Source: Devosia oryziradicis (GTDB lineage Bacteria; Pseudomonadota; Alphaproteobacteria; Rhizobiales; Devosiaceae). From it: 64,000 nt of DNA. The stretch covers positions 3,073,001 through 3,137,000 of the forward strand of contig NZ_CP068047.1 of assembly GCF_016698645.1 (NCBI RefSeq). The letters are read 5' to 3'. Positions 25,551-34,875 of this stretch are shown in pieces. Position 1 is the first letter of the stretch; every line of letters begins with the position of its first letter. A model generated the notes under the pieces. It was not told the origin of the DNA. It saw nothing but the letters and a program-made list of their open reading frames with translations, and did no database searches. The position numbers and the translations under genes are program-made.

Positions 25551-26542
25551 GCGCGCTGCCTCCACATGCGGAACAGGATCGGCAGCGCGATCACGACGAT
25601 CAGCAGCGTGCCGGTGAAAATGGTCATGACGATGCCGGGCACGTTGAGCAAGCCCAGGCCGAAGGTGACGAGGCCGACGATCAGCGCCGCCAGCACCACG
25701 CCCAGGATGGAGCCGGCGCCGCCCAGGATGGATACGCCGCCCAATACTACCATGGTGATGGCCTCGAGCTCGAAGCCTTCGGCGATCGACGGGCGGGTCG
25801 AGCCGAGCCGGGCCGTTAGCAGCACGGCGGCAATGCCGCTCATCAGGCCCGTGAGGCAGAACAGGATGAACTTGATGCGGTCGACGCGGACGCCGGAGAA
25901 TTTCGCAGCGACGTCGTTATTGCCGATGGCGAAGATACGGCGGCCGAAATTGGTGCGATGCAGCAGCACCCAGTAGATGAGCGCACAGACGAGGAACAGC
26001 ACCAGCTCGAACGAGATCACCCACCAGACATAGCCCTGTCCGAACCAGGAGAAGGTCGCCGGATAACCCTTGAAGCTCTGGTCGCCAAGGATGATGAAGG
26101 CGATGCCGCGGAAGAGGCTCATGGTACCGATGGTGACCACGATGGATGGCAGCTTGAGACCGGTCACCAGGAAGCCATTGAAGGCGCCGCAGAGGATGCC
26201 GATACCGACGCCGACGGCAACCAGTGTTGGCGTGTCGGCGCCGTATTGCAGCGCCAGGCCCATCATGGTCGAGGCCAGCGCGATGATCGCAGCCACCGAC
26301 AGATCGATCTCGCCTGCGATGATGAGCAGCGCCATGGCCAGCGCGATCAGCGCCTTCTCGGTGAAGTTGAAGGTGAGGTCGGAAAGGCTCCAGGCGTTGA
26401 GGAAATAGGGCGAGGCGAAGGAATTGAGGATGAAGATCGCTACGACCACGACGACGAGCAGCGATTCCCAGCTCAGCACGGCGGACTTGAGCGGGTTGTC
26501 GAGGCGGTTGGGGAGCGAGCGGTGGAGGGATGTGTCGGTCAT
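25547..26542 (-). CDS. rhaQ: L-rhamnose ABC transporter permease RhaQ
   Basis: A 331-residue permease of the ribose/xylose-type family (BPD_transp_2), starting at the ATG at 26542. It has about nine hydrophobic segments; family blocks are [40 protein letters not shown] and [17 protein letters not shown]. It pairs with RhaP as the channel for L-rhamnose. It overlaps rhaM by four bases. The gap to rhaP (26543-26702) contains a family B repeat. Confidence 0.9.
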   Translation of the reverse strand: MTDTSLHRSLPNRLDNPLKSAVLSWESLLVVVVVAIFILNSFASPYFLNAWSLSDLTFNFTEKALIALAMALLIIAGEIDLSVAAIIALASTMMGLALQYGADTPTLVAVGVGIGILCGAFNGFLVTGLKLPSIVVTIGTMSLFRGIAFIILGDQSFKGYPATFSWFGQGYVWWVISFELVLFLVCALIYWVLLHRTNFGRRIFAIGNNDVAAKFSGVRVDRIKFILFCLTGLMSGIAAVLLTARLGSTRPSIAEGFELEAITMVVLGGVSILGGAGSILGVVLAALIVGLVTFGLGLLNVPGIVMTIFTGTLLIVVIALPILFRMWRQRA

Positions 26543-26583
26543 TTGTACACGTGCCCGATGATCGAGAGCCACGGTGCGGGCCT

Positions 26584-26679
26584 CCCTCCCCCTTGAGGGG
26601 AGGGAATGAGGGTGGGGGTCGTTCGGTGATCCACTGATGGACCCCCACCCCCAACCCCTCCCCTCAAGGGGGAGGGGAG
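26584..26679. repeat. Palindromic repeat, family B, copy 2
   Basis: Inverted repeat between rhaP and rhaQ: CTCCCCCTTGAGGGGAGGG on the left is mirrored by CCCTCCCCTCAAGGGGGAGG on the right, with the inner pair GGGTGGGGGTC/GACCCCCACCC. Inner loop about 20 bases. It lies inside the rha transport operon and so is probably transcribed. Confidence 0.8.
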
Positions 26680-26702
26680 CCTTGCGCTCAGCGTATTTGA
26701 CA

Positions 26703-27680
26703 TCACACCGCCTCCGCCTTCTTTAAAATAACCCGGCCCTGACGGCGTTCGCCGCGCGCGTTGAGGACGACAGCCAGCAGGATGGCCGTACCGGAGATGG
26801 CCATCTGCCAGAAGGGCGAGATGTTGATGACCGGCAGGGCGTTGTTGATGACGCCCAGGAAGATGGCGCCGAGCAAGACGCCGGCGACGCTGCCGATGCC
26901 GCCGGCGATCGAGACGCCGCCGATGACGCAGGCGGCGATGATGGTGAGCTCATAGCCACCGGCGACTTCCACCGAGGCGATGACGTAGCGGGAAATCCAG
27001 AGGTAGCCGCAAAGGCCCGCGACCGCGCCCGAAATGACGAAGGCGTAGAACTTGGTGCGGCCCACATTGATGCCGGTATAGACCGAGGCCGTCGGGTTGA
27101 CGCCGATGGCGTAGAGCGAGCGTCCCAGTGGGGTGCGCGTCATCACCACCCAGAACAGCAGCGCGGTTACGATCGCGAACCAGCTCAGCAGCGGCAGACC
27201 GAGGAACACGGCGCGCTGCAGGTTGATGAAATCGGGGCTCATCTGCGCCGCGTTGACCCAAGCGCCGCCGGAAATGACGAAGACGAGACCGCGGTAGATA
27301 GTGAGCGTGCCCAGGGTCACCACGATGGGCGGAATATTGAGCTTCCACACCAGGACGCCGTTGAAGGCGCCGAGGCCTGCCCCAACCACAACGCACATGG
27401 CCATCAGCAAGGGCACCGGCACGCCAGGAAAGGCCGCATTGGTCATGGCGACGATCATGCCCGTCAGGGCCAGGTTGGCGGCCATGGAGAGATCGATGGA
27501 GCGCGTCAGAATGACGGCCATCTGGCCCAGCGCCAGCATCATCAGGATGGAGGTGTCGTTGAAGATGGTCAGCAGGTTGCCCGGCTGGGCGAAGCGCGGG
27601 AAGCGCGCCGTCACCAGCACGAGAACGAGCAGGATCGCCAGAAAGAGGAAGACTTCGCGATGCTTGAGGAGACGGCTCAT
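26703..27680 (-). CDS. rhaP: L-rhamnose ABC transporter permease RhaP
   Basis: A 325-residue permease of the same family as RhaQ. The start ATG at 27680 overlaps the rhaT stop (ATGA), which rules out the longer upstream frame. Family blocks include QMAVILTRSIDLSMAANLAL, VVTLGTLTIYRGLVFVISGG and VIGGVSIAGGIGSVAGVLLG. It forms the rhamnose channel with RhaQ in the inner membrane. Confidence 0.91.
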   Translation of the reverse strand: MSRLLKHREVFLFLAILLVLVLVTARFPRFAQPGNLLTIFNDTSILMMLALGQMAVILTRSIDLSMAANLALTGMIVAMTNAAFPGVPVPLLMAMCVVVGAGLGAFNGVLVWKLNIPPIVVTLGTLTIYRGLVFVISGGAWVNAAQMSPDFINLQRAVFLGLPLLSWFAIVTALLFWVVMTRTPLGRSLYAIGVNPTASVYTGINVGRTKFYAFVISGAVAGLCGYLWISRYVIASVEVAGGYELTIIAACVIGGVSIAGGIGSVAGVLLGAIFLGVINNALPVINISPFWQMAISGTAILLAVVLNARGERRQGRVILKKAEAV

Positions 27681-29182
27681 GCTGCCTGCTCCTCGGCAAT
27701 GCCGGCAGCCAGCCGCACCAGCGTTTCCGGCTTTAGGCCCTTGTTGTCGAGCGTGTCGATGACCCTGCCCTCGCGCATGACGACGATGCGGTCGCTCATG
27801 CCCAGCACTTCGGGCAGTTCGGACGACACCATGATGACGCTGAGGCCCTGCGCCACCAGCTCGGCCATGAAGCCATGCACTGCGGCTTTCGAGCCGATGT
27901 CGATGCCTTTGGTGGGTTCGTCCAGAATGATGACCTTGGGCAGCGTGGCCAGCCACTTGGCGATCACCACCTTCTGCTGGTTGCCGCCCGAGAGAGTCGA
28001 GACGTTCTGGCTGAGCGAGGAGGCGCGCAGGTCCAGCCGCTCGGTGTAGGTGCGCGCCAGTGCAAACTCCTCTGCCATGCGCAGGAAGCCGCTCTTGCTG
28101 GTCTTGCCCAGCGAGGGCAACGAGACATTCTTGAAGATGGGCTCGCCGGTAATGACGCCCTGCTTGCCGCGCTCCTCAGGCACATAGACGATGCCGGCAT
28201 CGACGGCATCGGCCGGGGACCTGGGTGCAATGGCGGCGCCGTCGAGGCTCAACGTGCCCGCTGAAGTCCGGGTCAGGCCGAAGACGGCCTGCATCACTTC
28301 GGAGCGCCCCGCCCCGACCAACCCGTAGAAGCCAAGGATTTCGCCCTCGCGGACGAAGAAGGAAATGTCCTCGAACTCGGTGGGGTGGCTGAGGCCCTTG
28401 GCCTCCAGCACCGTCTGCCCGATGACAGCAGTGCGTTCGGGGAAGATCTGGTCGACGGCGCGTCCGACCATCATCTGGACGATCTGGCCCTGGCTGGTGT
28501 CCCTGATGAAGCCCTTGCCCACCTGCTCGCCATCGCGGAACACGGTGAAGCGGTCGGCGATGCGGTAGATTTCGTCGAATTTGTGCGAGATGAACAGGAT
28601 CGCCTTGCCGTCCTGCTTGAGCAGTTCGATCAGGACATAGAGGTCCTCAATCTCCTTCTGGCTCAGCGCGGCAGTGGGCTCATCCATGATGACGACCTGC
28701 GCGTCGATACTGAGCGCCCGCGCCACGGCCACCAGGTGCTTCTTGGCAATGCCGAGTTCCCTAAGCTTGATGCCGGCATCGATACCTGCGGCCATGGAAT
28801 CCAGCGTTTCCTGCGCTTCGGCGCGCATGGTGCGCCAATCGATCAATCCGAAACGGCCGCGCGGCGCGTGGCCCAGATAGATGTTTTCGGCGACCGTCAT
28901 CTCGTCGAACAGCACGGTTTCCTGATGGATGGCCGTGATGCCCAGGGCCGAAGCAGAATGGGCAGTTGGCAGGGTGACGCGTTGTCCACCGACGCGGATT
29001 TCGCCGGCGTCAGGCTGGTAGATGCCGGTCAGGGTCTTGACCAAGGTCGACTTACCGGCCCCATTTTCGCCGATCAGCGCGGTGACCTCACCGGCATAAA
29101 GCTCCAGCGACACATCATGCAGCGCCCGCACGCCGGGAAAGCTCTTGGATATGCCTGACAGCGTGAGGATGGGGTCGGTCAT
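27677..29182 (-). CDS. rhaT: L-rhamnose ABC transporter ATPase RhaT (ABC type)
   Basis: A 501-residue double-domain sugar ATPase of the RbsA/XylG type (not the E. coli RhaT permease). Domain 1 has Walker A GENGAGKSTL and the truncated Q/signature area of this family (LVAVARALS, VVIMDEPTAALS). Domain 2 lacks a canonical Walker A (YGLVGAGRSEV), as usual, and carries LSGGNQQKVVIAKWLA. The start could instead be the ATG at 29197. It energises RhaP and RhaQ. Confidence 0.9.
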   Translation of the reverse strand: MTDPILTLSGISKSFPGVRALHDVSLELYAGEVTALIGENGAGKSTLVKTLTGIYQPDAGEIRVGGQRVTLPTAHSASALGITAIHQETVLFDEMTVAENIYLGHAPRGRFGLIDWRTMRAEAQETLDSMAAGIDAGIKLRELGIAKKHLVAVARALSIDAQVVIMDEPTAALSQKEIEDLYVLIELLKQDGKAILFISHKFDEIYRIADRFTVFRDGEQVGKGFIRDTSQGQIVQMMVGRAVDQIFPERTAVIGQTVLEAKGLSHPTEFEDISFFVREGEILGFYGLVGAGRSEVMQAVFGLTRTSAGTLSLDGAAIAPRSPADAVDAGIVYVPEERGKQGVITGEPIFKNVSLPSLGKTSKSGFLRMAEEFALARTYTERLDLRASSLSQNVSTLSGGNQQKVVIAKWLATLPKVIILDEPTKGIDIGSKAAVHGFMAELVAQGLSVIMVSSELPEVLGMSDRIVVMREGRVIDTLDNKGLKPETLVRLAAGIAEEQAA

Positions 29183-29227
29183 AGTCTTCGGTTTCATCCT
29201 TCACCGCCGGGCGCGATAGTGCAGTCG

Positions 29228-29333
29228 ACACCCTCCCCCTTGCGGGGAGGGATCAAGGGTGGGGGATGTTTGGCCACGATGTAGATCGGGGCTCTCAACA
29301 CCCCCTCCCAACCTCCCCCGTCAAGGGGGAGGT
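29228..29333. repeat. Palindromic repeat, family B, copy 3
   Basis: Inverted repeat between rhaS and rhaT. ACACCCTCCCCCTTGCGGGG and AGGGATCAAGGGTGGGGG on the left are mirrored by CCCCCTCCCAACCTCCCCC and GTCAAGGGGGAGGT on the right. It is closest in sequence to the copy at 54685-54795. Genes for abundant binding proteins often have such stem-loops after them, which may stabilise the upstream mRNA. Nothing else is seen in 29183-29405. Confidence 0.8.
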
Positions 29334-29405
29334 GCCGTCCGGTGGTCGGGTTAGATCGTAGCTCATTCAGCTGGCTCGGCGCCGAAGCGCCGAGCCGAAG
29401 ACAGA

Positions 29406-30392
29406 TCAGTAGATCTTCGAGAATTCTTCGATGTTGGACTTGTCGAAGGTGAAGGGGGCGGCCATGGCGCCCGAGTTGGTGTCGTCGAGGGTCAGTTCAC
29501 CCATGCGGCCCATCGACAGCACGGCACCCGGCTTGGCTTCGCCGCCCTTGACCAGGTCATTGGCCAGCATGACGGCGGCGTAACCCAGGTCGATCGGGTT
29601 CCACAAAGCCACGGCCTGCGAAGCGCCATTGTCGATGAACTGCTTGAACTCGGACGGCAGGGCCAGACCGGTCACGTTGATCTTGCCGATCAGGTTCTGG
29701 TCGGTGACGACCTGGGCAGCAGCCACGACGCCGACGGTGGTCGGCGCAATGATGGCCTTGAGGTCGGGATAAGAGGCGATCAGGCCCTTGGCTTCGTCGG
29801 TCGACTTCACCGAGTCGTCGTCGCCATAGACGACCGAGACGAGGTTGATATTGGGGAACTTCTCGGGCAGCACGGCCTTGGCGGCTTCGATCCAGGCATT
29901 CTGGTTGGTCGCGGTCGAGGAGGCCGAAAGGATGGCGACGTCGCCACCATCGGGCAGGTAGTCGGCAGCAAGCTTGATGATGGTTTCGCCGATCAGGGCA
30001 GTTTCCGACGGGTTCAGGTGGAGCTGGCGGCCTTCAGGGGCAACGCCCGAATCCCAGCTGATCACTTTGATGCCGCGTTCCATGGCCTTCTGCAGGGCCG
30101 GGACGAGAGCGTCCGGATCGTTGGCCGAGATGGCGATGGCGTCGACCTGCTGGGCGATCAGCGAGTTGATGACTTCGATCTGGGCCTCTGCGGTGGCAGC
30201 GGTCGGGCCGGTATAGATGACTTCAACGTCACCCAGTTCGGCGGCGGCTTCCTGGGCGCCCTTGTTGGCGGCATCAAAGAAGCCGTTGCCGAGCGACTTG
30301 ACGACCAGCGCGATGCGGGTCTGGGCAAAGGCCGGGCTGGCCAGCAGGGCTGCGACGGCGGTGGTGGCCGCCAGGAGCTTCAAGAATTTCAT
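29406..30392 (-). CDS. rhaS: L-rhamnose ABC transporter substrate-binding protein
   Basis: A 328-residue periplasmic protein with a clear signal peptide (MKFLKLLAATTAVAALLASPAFA). The start at 30392 follows GGGAGG. The mature part is a type I sugar-binding fold: KSLGNGFFDAANKGAQEAA near the N-terminus and VDAIAISANDPDALVPAL after it, both typical of rhizobial RhaS. It captures L-rhamnose for RhaTPQ. The next gene upstream is the rhaR regulator, 48 bases away. Confidence 0.92.
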   Translation of the reverse strand: MKFLKLLAATTAVAALLASPAFAQTRIALVVKSLGNGFFDAANKGAQEAAAELGDVEVIYTGPTAATAEAQIEVINSLIAQQVDAIAISANDPDALVPALQKAMERGIKVISWDSGVAPEGRQLHLNPSETALIGETIIKLAADYLPDGGDVAILSASSTATNQNAWIEAAKAVLPEKFPNINLVSVVYGDDDSVKSTDEAKGLIASYPDLKAIIAPTTVGVVAAAQVVTDQNLIGKINVTGLALPSEFKQFIDNGASQAVALWNPIDLGYAAVMLANDLVKGGEAKPGAVLSMGRMGELTLDDTNSGAMAAPFTFDKSNIEEFSKIY

Positions 30393-30440
30393 TTGTTGGA
30401 TCCCTCCCTGGGACGTTCTGGTCTTGTGGTCGTCTTGATC

Positions 30441-31283
30441 TCAGGCAACCGTCGCTTGACGGTCGCCCAGAGCACTTGTTTCCGCCACGATGAGCCGCAC
30501 ACCTGCCGTTTCCAGCATCTGGCGGTCTTCGTCGCGAATGCCGCTGTCAGTTATGACGGCGGATATCCGGTCGAGCCCACACAGGATGAGGCTCGATCTC
30601 CCCGAAAACTTCGATGAGTCAGCCAAGACGATCAGTTCGTCGGCCTGGCCGATCAGGCCCATCTCGGACTGGACGACCATGGGGTCGGCCTCCATCAGCC
30701 CGTGCGCGCCGATCCCCTGGCAGCCGATGAACATGCGCTTGGCGTAGAAATGCGATGCCACCACGCCGCCAAAGGGCGAGAGGATGACATTCTGCTCGCG
30801 ATAGACCGTGCCGCCGGGGATGACGACCGAGTTGCGCGAGTTGTGGATCAGGAATTCGGCGATGCCGAAGCTGTTGGTGAAGACCGAGAGCCGGCGGCCG
30901 GTCAGGTAATGCACCATCTGGTAGGTGGTGGTGCCGCCATTGATGATGATGGGCTCGCCGTCCTTGCACAGTTCGGCTGCGGCGCGGGCGATTGCCCGTT
31001 TCTGCGCGATGTTGATCGTTTCGTTGACGGAAAACGGGCGCCCCATCAGCCCGCCCTGCTCCGGCGGCGTGAGCGCCTCGGCGCCACCGCGCACCCGGCG
31101 CAGCTTCCCCTGGACGTGCAGCGCCGAAATGTCCCGACGAATAGTGGCTTCCGACGAGCCGGTGATCTCACAAAGCTCGGCCACCGTCACGACCGGCCGG
31201 GTCTGGACGGCGGCAATGATCACTCTCTGACGCTCTGTTTCGTGCAAGGCTGCTATCTCCCTGGGGCATTCCTTCCCACCCAT
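30441..31283 (-). CDS. rhaR: DeoR-family transcriptional regulator of rhamnose genes
   Basis: A DeoR-type regulator of about 280 residues. The N-terminal HTH spans about residues 15-70 (VTVAELCEITGSSEATIRRDISAL), and the C-terminal DeoR effector domain contains INGGTTTYQMVHYL and the LADSSKF motif. I give the ATG at 31283; a TTG at 31247 just after CAGGGAG, giving MHETERQRVI, is a real alternative. In rhizobia RhaR controls both the transporter operon and the divergent rhaDI operon; the gene order here is the same. Confidence 0.85.
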   Translation of the reverse strand: MGGKECPREIAALHETERQRVIIAAVQTRPVVTVAELCEITGSSEATIRRDISALHVQGKLRRVRGGAEALTPPEQGGLMGRPFSVNETINIAQKRAIARAAAELCKDGEPIIINGGTTTYQMVHYLTGRRLSVFTNSFGIAEFLIHNSRNSVVIPGGTVYREQNVILSPFGGVVASHFYAKRMFIGCQGIGAHGLMEADPMVVQSEMGLIGQADELIVLADSSKFSGRSSLILCGLDRISAVITDSGIRDEDRQMLETAGVRLIVAETSALGDRQATVA

Positions 31284-31292
31284 TTCGATCAG

Positions 31293-31354
31293 TGTCAATC
31301 ATCCTCCGTCATTATTTGAGCGAAGTGAGCGTTGTTGATTGTTTCTGATTGACA
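31293..31354. promoter_or_regulatory. Inverted repeat between rhaR and rhaD, candidate RhaR operator pair
   Basis: TGTCAATCA at 31293-31301 and its exact complement TGATTGACA at 31346-31354 face each other across 44 bases in the divergent promoter region. Widely spaced half-sites are compatible with DeoR-family binding and DNA looping. A further TTGATTG at 31334-31340 resembles the right-hand half-site. The left site overlaps the upstream extension of rhaR. Confidence 0.55.
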
Positions 31355-31414
31355 GGTGTTGTCGATCATGGCCATGTCCGGCCAATCCGCGAACTACCCT
31401 CTGGGAGGAGTCCA

Positions 31415-33514
31415 ATGTCCACAACCGCGCCCAAGCGCCTCGCGAACCTCTGGGACGACGCCAGGGCGGCGGCGATGAGCGAGCCCGAGCGCCTCGTCTA
31501 TCGCTCCAACCTCCTCGGATCGGACAAACGCGTCACCAATTATGGCGGCGGCAACACCTCCTCCAAGATCTGGCAAAAGGATCCGCTGACCGGTGAGGAT
31601 GTCGAGGTTCTGTGGGTCAAGGGTTCGGGCGGCGACAATGCATCGATCAAGCTCGATGGCTTTTCGACGCTCTACATGGACAAGCTGCGGGCGCTGAAGG
31701 GCCTCTATCGCGGCGTCGAATTCGAGGACGAGATGGTGGGCTACCTGCCGCACGCCACCTTCAACCTCAATCCACGCGCCGCCTCGATCGATACGCCGCT
31801 CCATGCGTATGTAAACCGGCCATTCGTCGACCACATGCATCCTGATGCCATCATCGCCATCGCCGCTTCGAAGAACTCCAAGGAACTGACCAGGCAGATT
31901 TTCGGCGATACCATCGGCTGGCTGCCGTGGAAGAAGCCAGGCTTCGAACTCGGCCTGTGGCTGGGCAAGTTCTGCGAGGAAAATCCCAATGCCAAGGGCC
32001 TGATCCTCGAGTCCCACGGCCTCTTCACCTGGGGAGATACCCCCAAGGAGTGTTACGAAACCACCATCGGCATTATCAACCAGGCCATCGAGTGGTTCGA
32101 GCAGCAGACCGAGGGCAAGACGATTTTCGGTGGCGCCGCCGTGCAGTCCCTGCCGGCGGACCAGCGTCGGGCCATTGCCGCGCGGCTGATGCCGAAAATC
32201 CGTGGCTTCATCTCCGAAGACAGCCACAAGCTGGGGCACTTCGATGACTCGGCGGCCGTGCTGGAATTCGTGAATTCCAACGATCTGCGCCCGCTGGCAG
32301 CGCTGGGGACTTCCTGCCCCGATCACTTCCTCCGCACCAAGATCCGCCCGCTGGTGATCGATTTCGATCCGGCCAACCCGGATGTGGACAAGGTGATTGC
32401 GGGCCTGGGTGACCAGATCGCAGCCTACCGCGTCGACTACCAGGCCTATTACGACCGCTGCAAACACCCCAATTCGCCTGCAGTGCGCGACCCCAACGCG
32501 GTGGTCTACCTGATGCCGGGCGTCGGTATGTTGACCTTCGCCAAGGACAAGGCGACCGCGCGCATTTCCGGCGAGTTTTATGTCAACGCCATCAACGTGA
32601 TGCGCGGTTCGTCGACGGTGTCGGAATATCAGGGCCTGCCCGAGCAGGAGGCCTTCGATATCGAATACTGGTTGCTCGAGGAAGCCAAGCTGCAGCGCAT
32701 GCCCAAGCCCAAGTCGCTGGCTGGCAAGATCGCGCTGGTGACCGGTGGCGCCGGTGGCATCGGCAAGGCAACGGCCGTCCGCCTGCTGCGCGAGGGTGCC
32801 TGCGTGGTGCTGGCCGATATCGACGAGAGTGCGCTGGGTGAGGCCACGGCCGAGTTGGGCAAGGTGTTCGGCGCCGATTTCGTGCGGCCGGTGAAGCTCA
32901 ACGTGACGCAGGAAGCGGTGGTCATCGCGGGCTTTGCCGAGGCGGTGGTCGAATTTGGCGGCCTCGATATTCTGGTGTCCAATGCCGGCATCGCCTCTTC
33001 CGCCCCGATCGAGGAGACCTCGCTCGAGCTGTGGAACAAGAACATGGATATCCTCTCGACCGGCTATTTCCTCGTGTCGCGCGAGGCATTCCGCCTGTTC
33101 CGCCAACAGAAGATCGGCGGCAATGTGGTGTTCGTGGCCTCCAAGAACGGCCTCGCGGCCTCGCCCAACGCCTCGGCCTATTGCACCGCCAAGGCGGCGG
33201 AAATCCACCTGGCCCGGTGCCTCGCCCTTGAGGGCGCGGCCGAGCAGATCCGCGTCAACGTGGTCAATCCCGATGCGGTGCTGCGCGGCTCGAAGATCTG
33301 GGCGGGCGAATGGCTGGAACAGCGCGCCTCGACCTACAAGACCGACAAGGACGGCCTCGAGGAAATGTATCGGGAGCGCTCCATGCTCAAGCGGAGCGTG
33401 TTCCCCGAGGACATCGCCGAAGCGATCTACTTCTTCGCCTCGGAAGCCTCGGCCAAATCGACCGGCAACATCATCAATGTCGATGCGGGCAATGCCCAGT
33501 CGTTCACGCGCTGA
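31415..33514 (+). CDS. rhaD: Bifunctional rhamnulose-1-phosphate aldolase / lactaldehyde dehydrogenase
   Basis: A 699-residue fusion. The N-terminal class II aldolase domain (about 1-390) carries the zinc ligands in FVDHMHPDAII and ESHGLFTWG. The C-terminal domain (about 430-699) is a short-chain dehydrogenase with TGGAGGIGKA, NAGIAS and the catalytic AYCTAKAAE. It should cleave rhamnulose 1-phosphate to dihydroxyacetone phosphate and L-lactaldehyde and oxidise the latter. The ATG at 31415 follows GGGAGGAG. Divergent from rhaR and 10 bases before rhaI. Confidence 0.92.
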   Translation: MSTTAPKRLANLWDDARAAAMSEPERLVYRSNLLGSDKRVTNYGGGNTSSKIWQKDPLTGEDVEVLWVKGSGGDNASIKLDGFSTLYMDKLRALKGLYRGVEFEDEMVGYLPHATFNLNPRAASIDTPLHAYVNRPFVDHMHPDAIIAIAASKNSKELTRQIFGDTIGWLPWKKPGFELGLWLGKFCEENPNAKGLILESHGLFTWGDTPKECYETTIGIINQAIEWFEQQTEGKTIFGGAAVQSLPADQRRAIAARLMPKIRGFISEDSHKLGHFDDSAAVLEFVNSNDLRPLAALGTSCPDHFLRTKIRPLVIDFDPANPDVDKVIAGLGDQIAAYRVDYQAYYDRCKHPNSPAVRDPNAVVYLMPGVGMLTFAKDKATARISGEFYVNAINVMRGSSTVSEYQGLPEQEAFDIEYWLLEEAKLQRMPKPKSLAGKIALVTGGAGGIGKATAVRLLREGACVVLADIDESALGEATAELGKVFGADFVRPVKLNVTQEAVVIAGFAEAVVEFGGLDILVSNAGIASSAPIEETSLELWNKNMDILSTGYFLVSREAFRLFRQQKIGGNVVFVASKNGLAASPNASAYCTAKAAEIHLARCLALEGAAEQIRVNVVNPDAVLRGSKIWAGEWLEQRASTYKTDKDGLEEMYRERSMLKRSVFPEDIAEAIYFFASEASAKSTGNIINVDAGNAQSFTR

Positions 33515-33524
33515 GGATCGAGAG

Positions 33525-34814
33525 ATGACCGAACACATCATCGACCCATCCGTCGTCGAAGCCGAGAACGCCAAGCGGATTGCCGACCTCAAGGTCGACT
33601 ACGACACGCTGGGCGAACGCCTCGACCGCCGCGGGATCAGCATCGACGCGATCAAGGACAAGGTCGCGGGCTTCTCCGTGGCTGTGCCGTCATGGGGTGT
33701 TGGCACCGGCGGCACCCGCTTTGCCCGCTTTCCTGGCAAGGGCGAGCCGCGCGATATCTTCGACAAGATCGAGGACTGTGCCGTCATCGCCCAGCTGACG
33801 CAGGCGACCAAGACGGTTTCACTGCATATTCCCTGGGACAAGGCCGATCCGAACCGGCTCAAGCAAGCGGCGAGCCGCTTCAATCTCGGCTTCGACGCGA
33901 TGAATTCGAACACCTTTGCCGATGCCAAGGGGCAGTTGCAGAGCTACAAGTTCGGCTCGTTGTCAGCCGCAGACAAGGCGACGCGGGACCAGGCCATCGA
34001 GCATAATCTGGAGTGCATCGAGATCGGCAAGACTATCGGCTCCAAGGCGCTGACGGTGTGGATCGGAGATGGCTCGAACTTCCCGGGGCAGGTGAACTTC
34101 ACCCGCCAGTTCGAGCATTACCTGGACTCCATGAAGGGCATCTACGCCGCCCTGCCCGACGACTGGCGCCTCTATACCGAACACAAGATGTATGAGCCGG
34201 CCTTCTATTCCACGGTCGTGCAGGATTGGGGCACCAACTACCTGATCGCCAAGGAACTGGGCGACAAGGCCTATTGCCTGGTCGATCTCGGCCACCACGC
34301 GCCCAACGTCAATATCGAGATGATCGTCGCCCGCCTGGCCCAGTTCGGCAAGCTCGGCGGCTTCCACTTCAACGACAGCAAGTATGGCGACGACGACCTC
34401 GATGCCGGCTCGATCGACCCCTACCGCCTGTTCCTGGTATTCAACGAGCTGGTGGATGCGGAAAGCCGCGACAAGGATTTCCACCCGGCCCATATGCTTG
34501 ACCAGTCGCATAATGTCACCGACCCGATCGAGTCGCTGATGCTCTCGGCTGCCGATGTGCAACGGGCTTATGCGCAGGCTCTGCTGGTGGATCGCAACGC
34601 GCTGAAGGCGGCCCAGGAGGCCAATGACGCGCTTGCCGCCACGCAGGCGCTGCGCCTGGCCTATCGCACCGATGTCGAGCCGATCCTGGCCATGTCCCGG
34701 CACGAACAGGGCGGCGCCATCGACCTGCTGGCGACCTACCGCGCGGCGGGCTATAGGGCCAAGGTGGCCGAAATCCGCCCCGAAGTGGCCGCCGGGTCGA
34801 GCGGCATCGTCTGA
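33525..34814 (+). CDS. rhaI: L-rhamnose isomerase (rhizobial type)
   Basis: A 429-residue sugar isomerase converting L-rhamnose to L-rhamnulose. The start ATG at 33525 lies in GAGAGATG just after rhaD. Metal-binding and barrel motifs are visible: WIGDGSNFPGQ, YTEHKMYEPAF, LVDLGHHAPNVNIEM and FHFNDSKYGDDDLDAG. The length and sequence fit the rhizobial and Pseudomonas stutzeri type rather than E. coli RhaA. It ends in a two-way terminator. Confidence 0.93.
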   Translation: MTEHIIDPSVVEAENAKRIADLKVDYDTLGERLDRRGISIDAIKDKVAGFSVAVPSWGVGTGGTRFARFPGKGEPRDIFDKIEDCAVIAQLTQATKTVSLHIPWDKADPNRLKQAASRFNLGFDAMNSNTFADAKGQLQSYKFGSLSAADKATRDQAIEHNLECIEIGKTIGSKALTVWIGDGSNFPGQVNFTRQFEHYLDSMKGIYAALPDDWRLYTEHKMYEPAFYSTVVQDWGTNYLIAKELGDKAYCLVDLGHHAPNVNIEMIVARLAQFGKLGGFHFNDSKYGDDDLDAGSIDPYRLFLVFNELVDAESRDKDFHPAHMLDQSHNVTDPIESLMLSAADVQRAYAQALLVDRNALKAAQEANDALAATQALRLAYRTDVEPILAMSRHEQGGAIDLLATYRAAGYRAKVAEIRPEVAAGSSGIV

Positions 34815-34836
34815 GCCCCCACGCCATCGCATATAG

Positions 34837-34872
34837 ACAAGGGCCCCATGCAGCGCTGCGCGGGGCTCTTGT
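34837..34872. terminator. Bidirectional terminator between rhaI and the LysR gene
   Basis: ACAAGGGCCCC (34837-34847) pairs with GGGGCTCTTGT (34862-34872) with one mismatch, and the loop contains the small palindrome GCAGCGCTGC. It lies exactly between the convergent ends of rhaI and the LysR-family gene. T tracts are short, so efficiency is uncertain. Confidence 0.6.
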
Positions 34873-34875
34873 CGT

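Noticed and set aside
31394..33592. Open frame of 732 codons on the minus strand
   Set aside because: Antisense to rhaD and the start of rhaI; both real genes have full-length motifs and ribosome sites.
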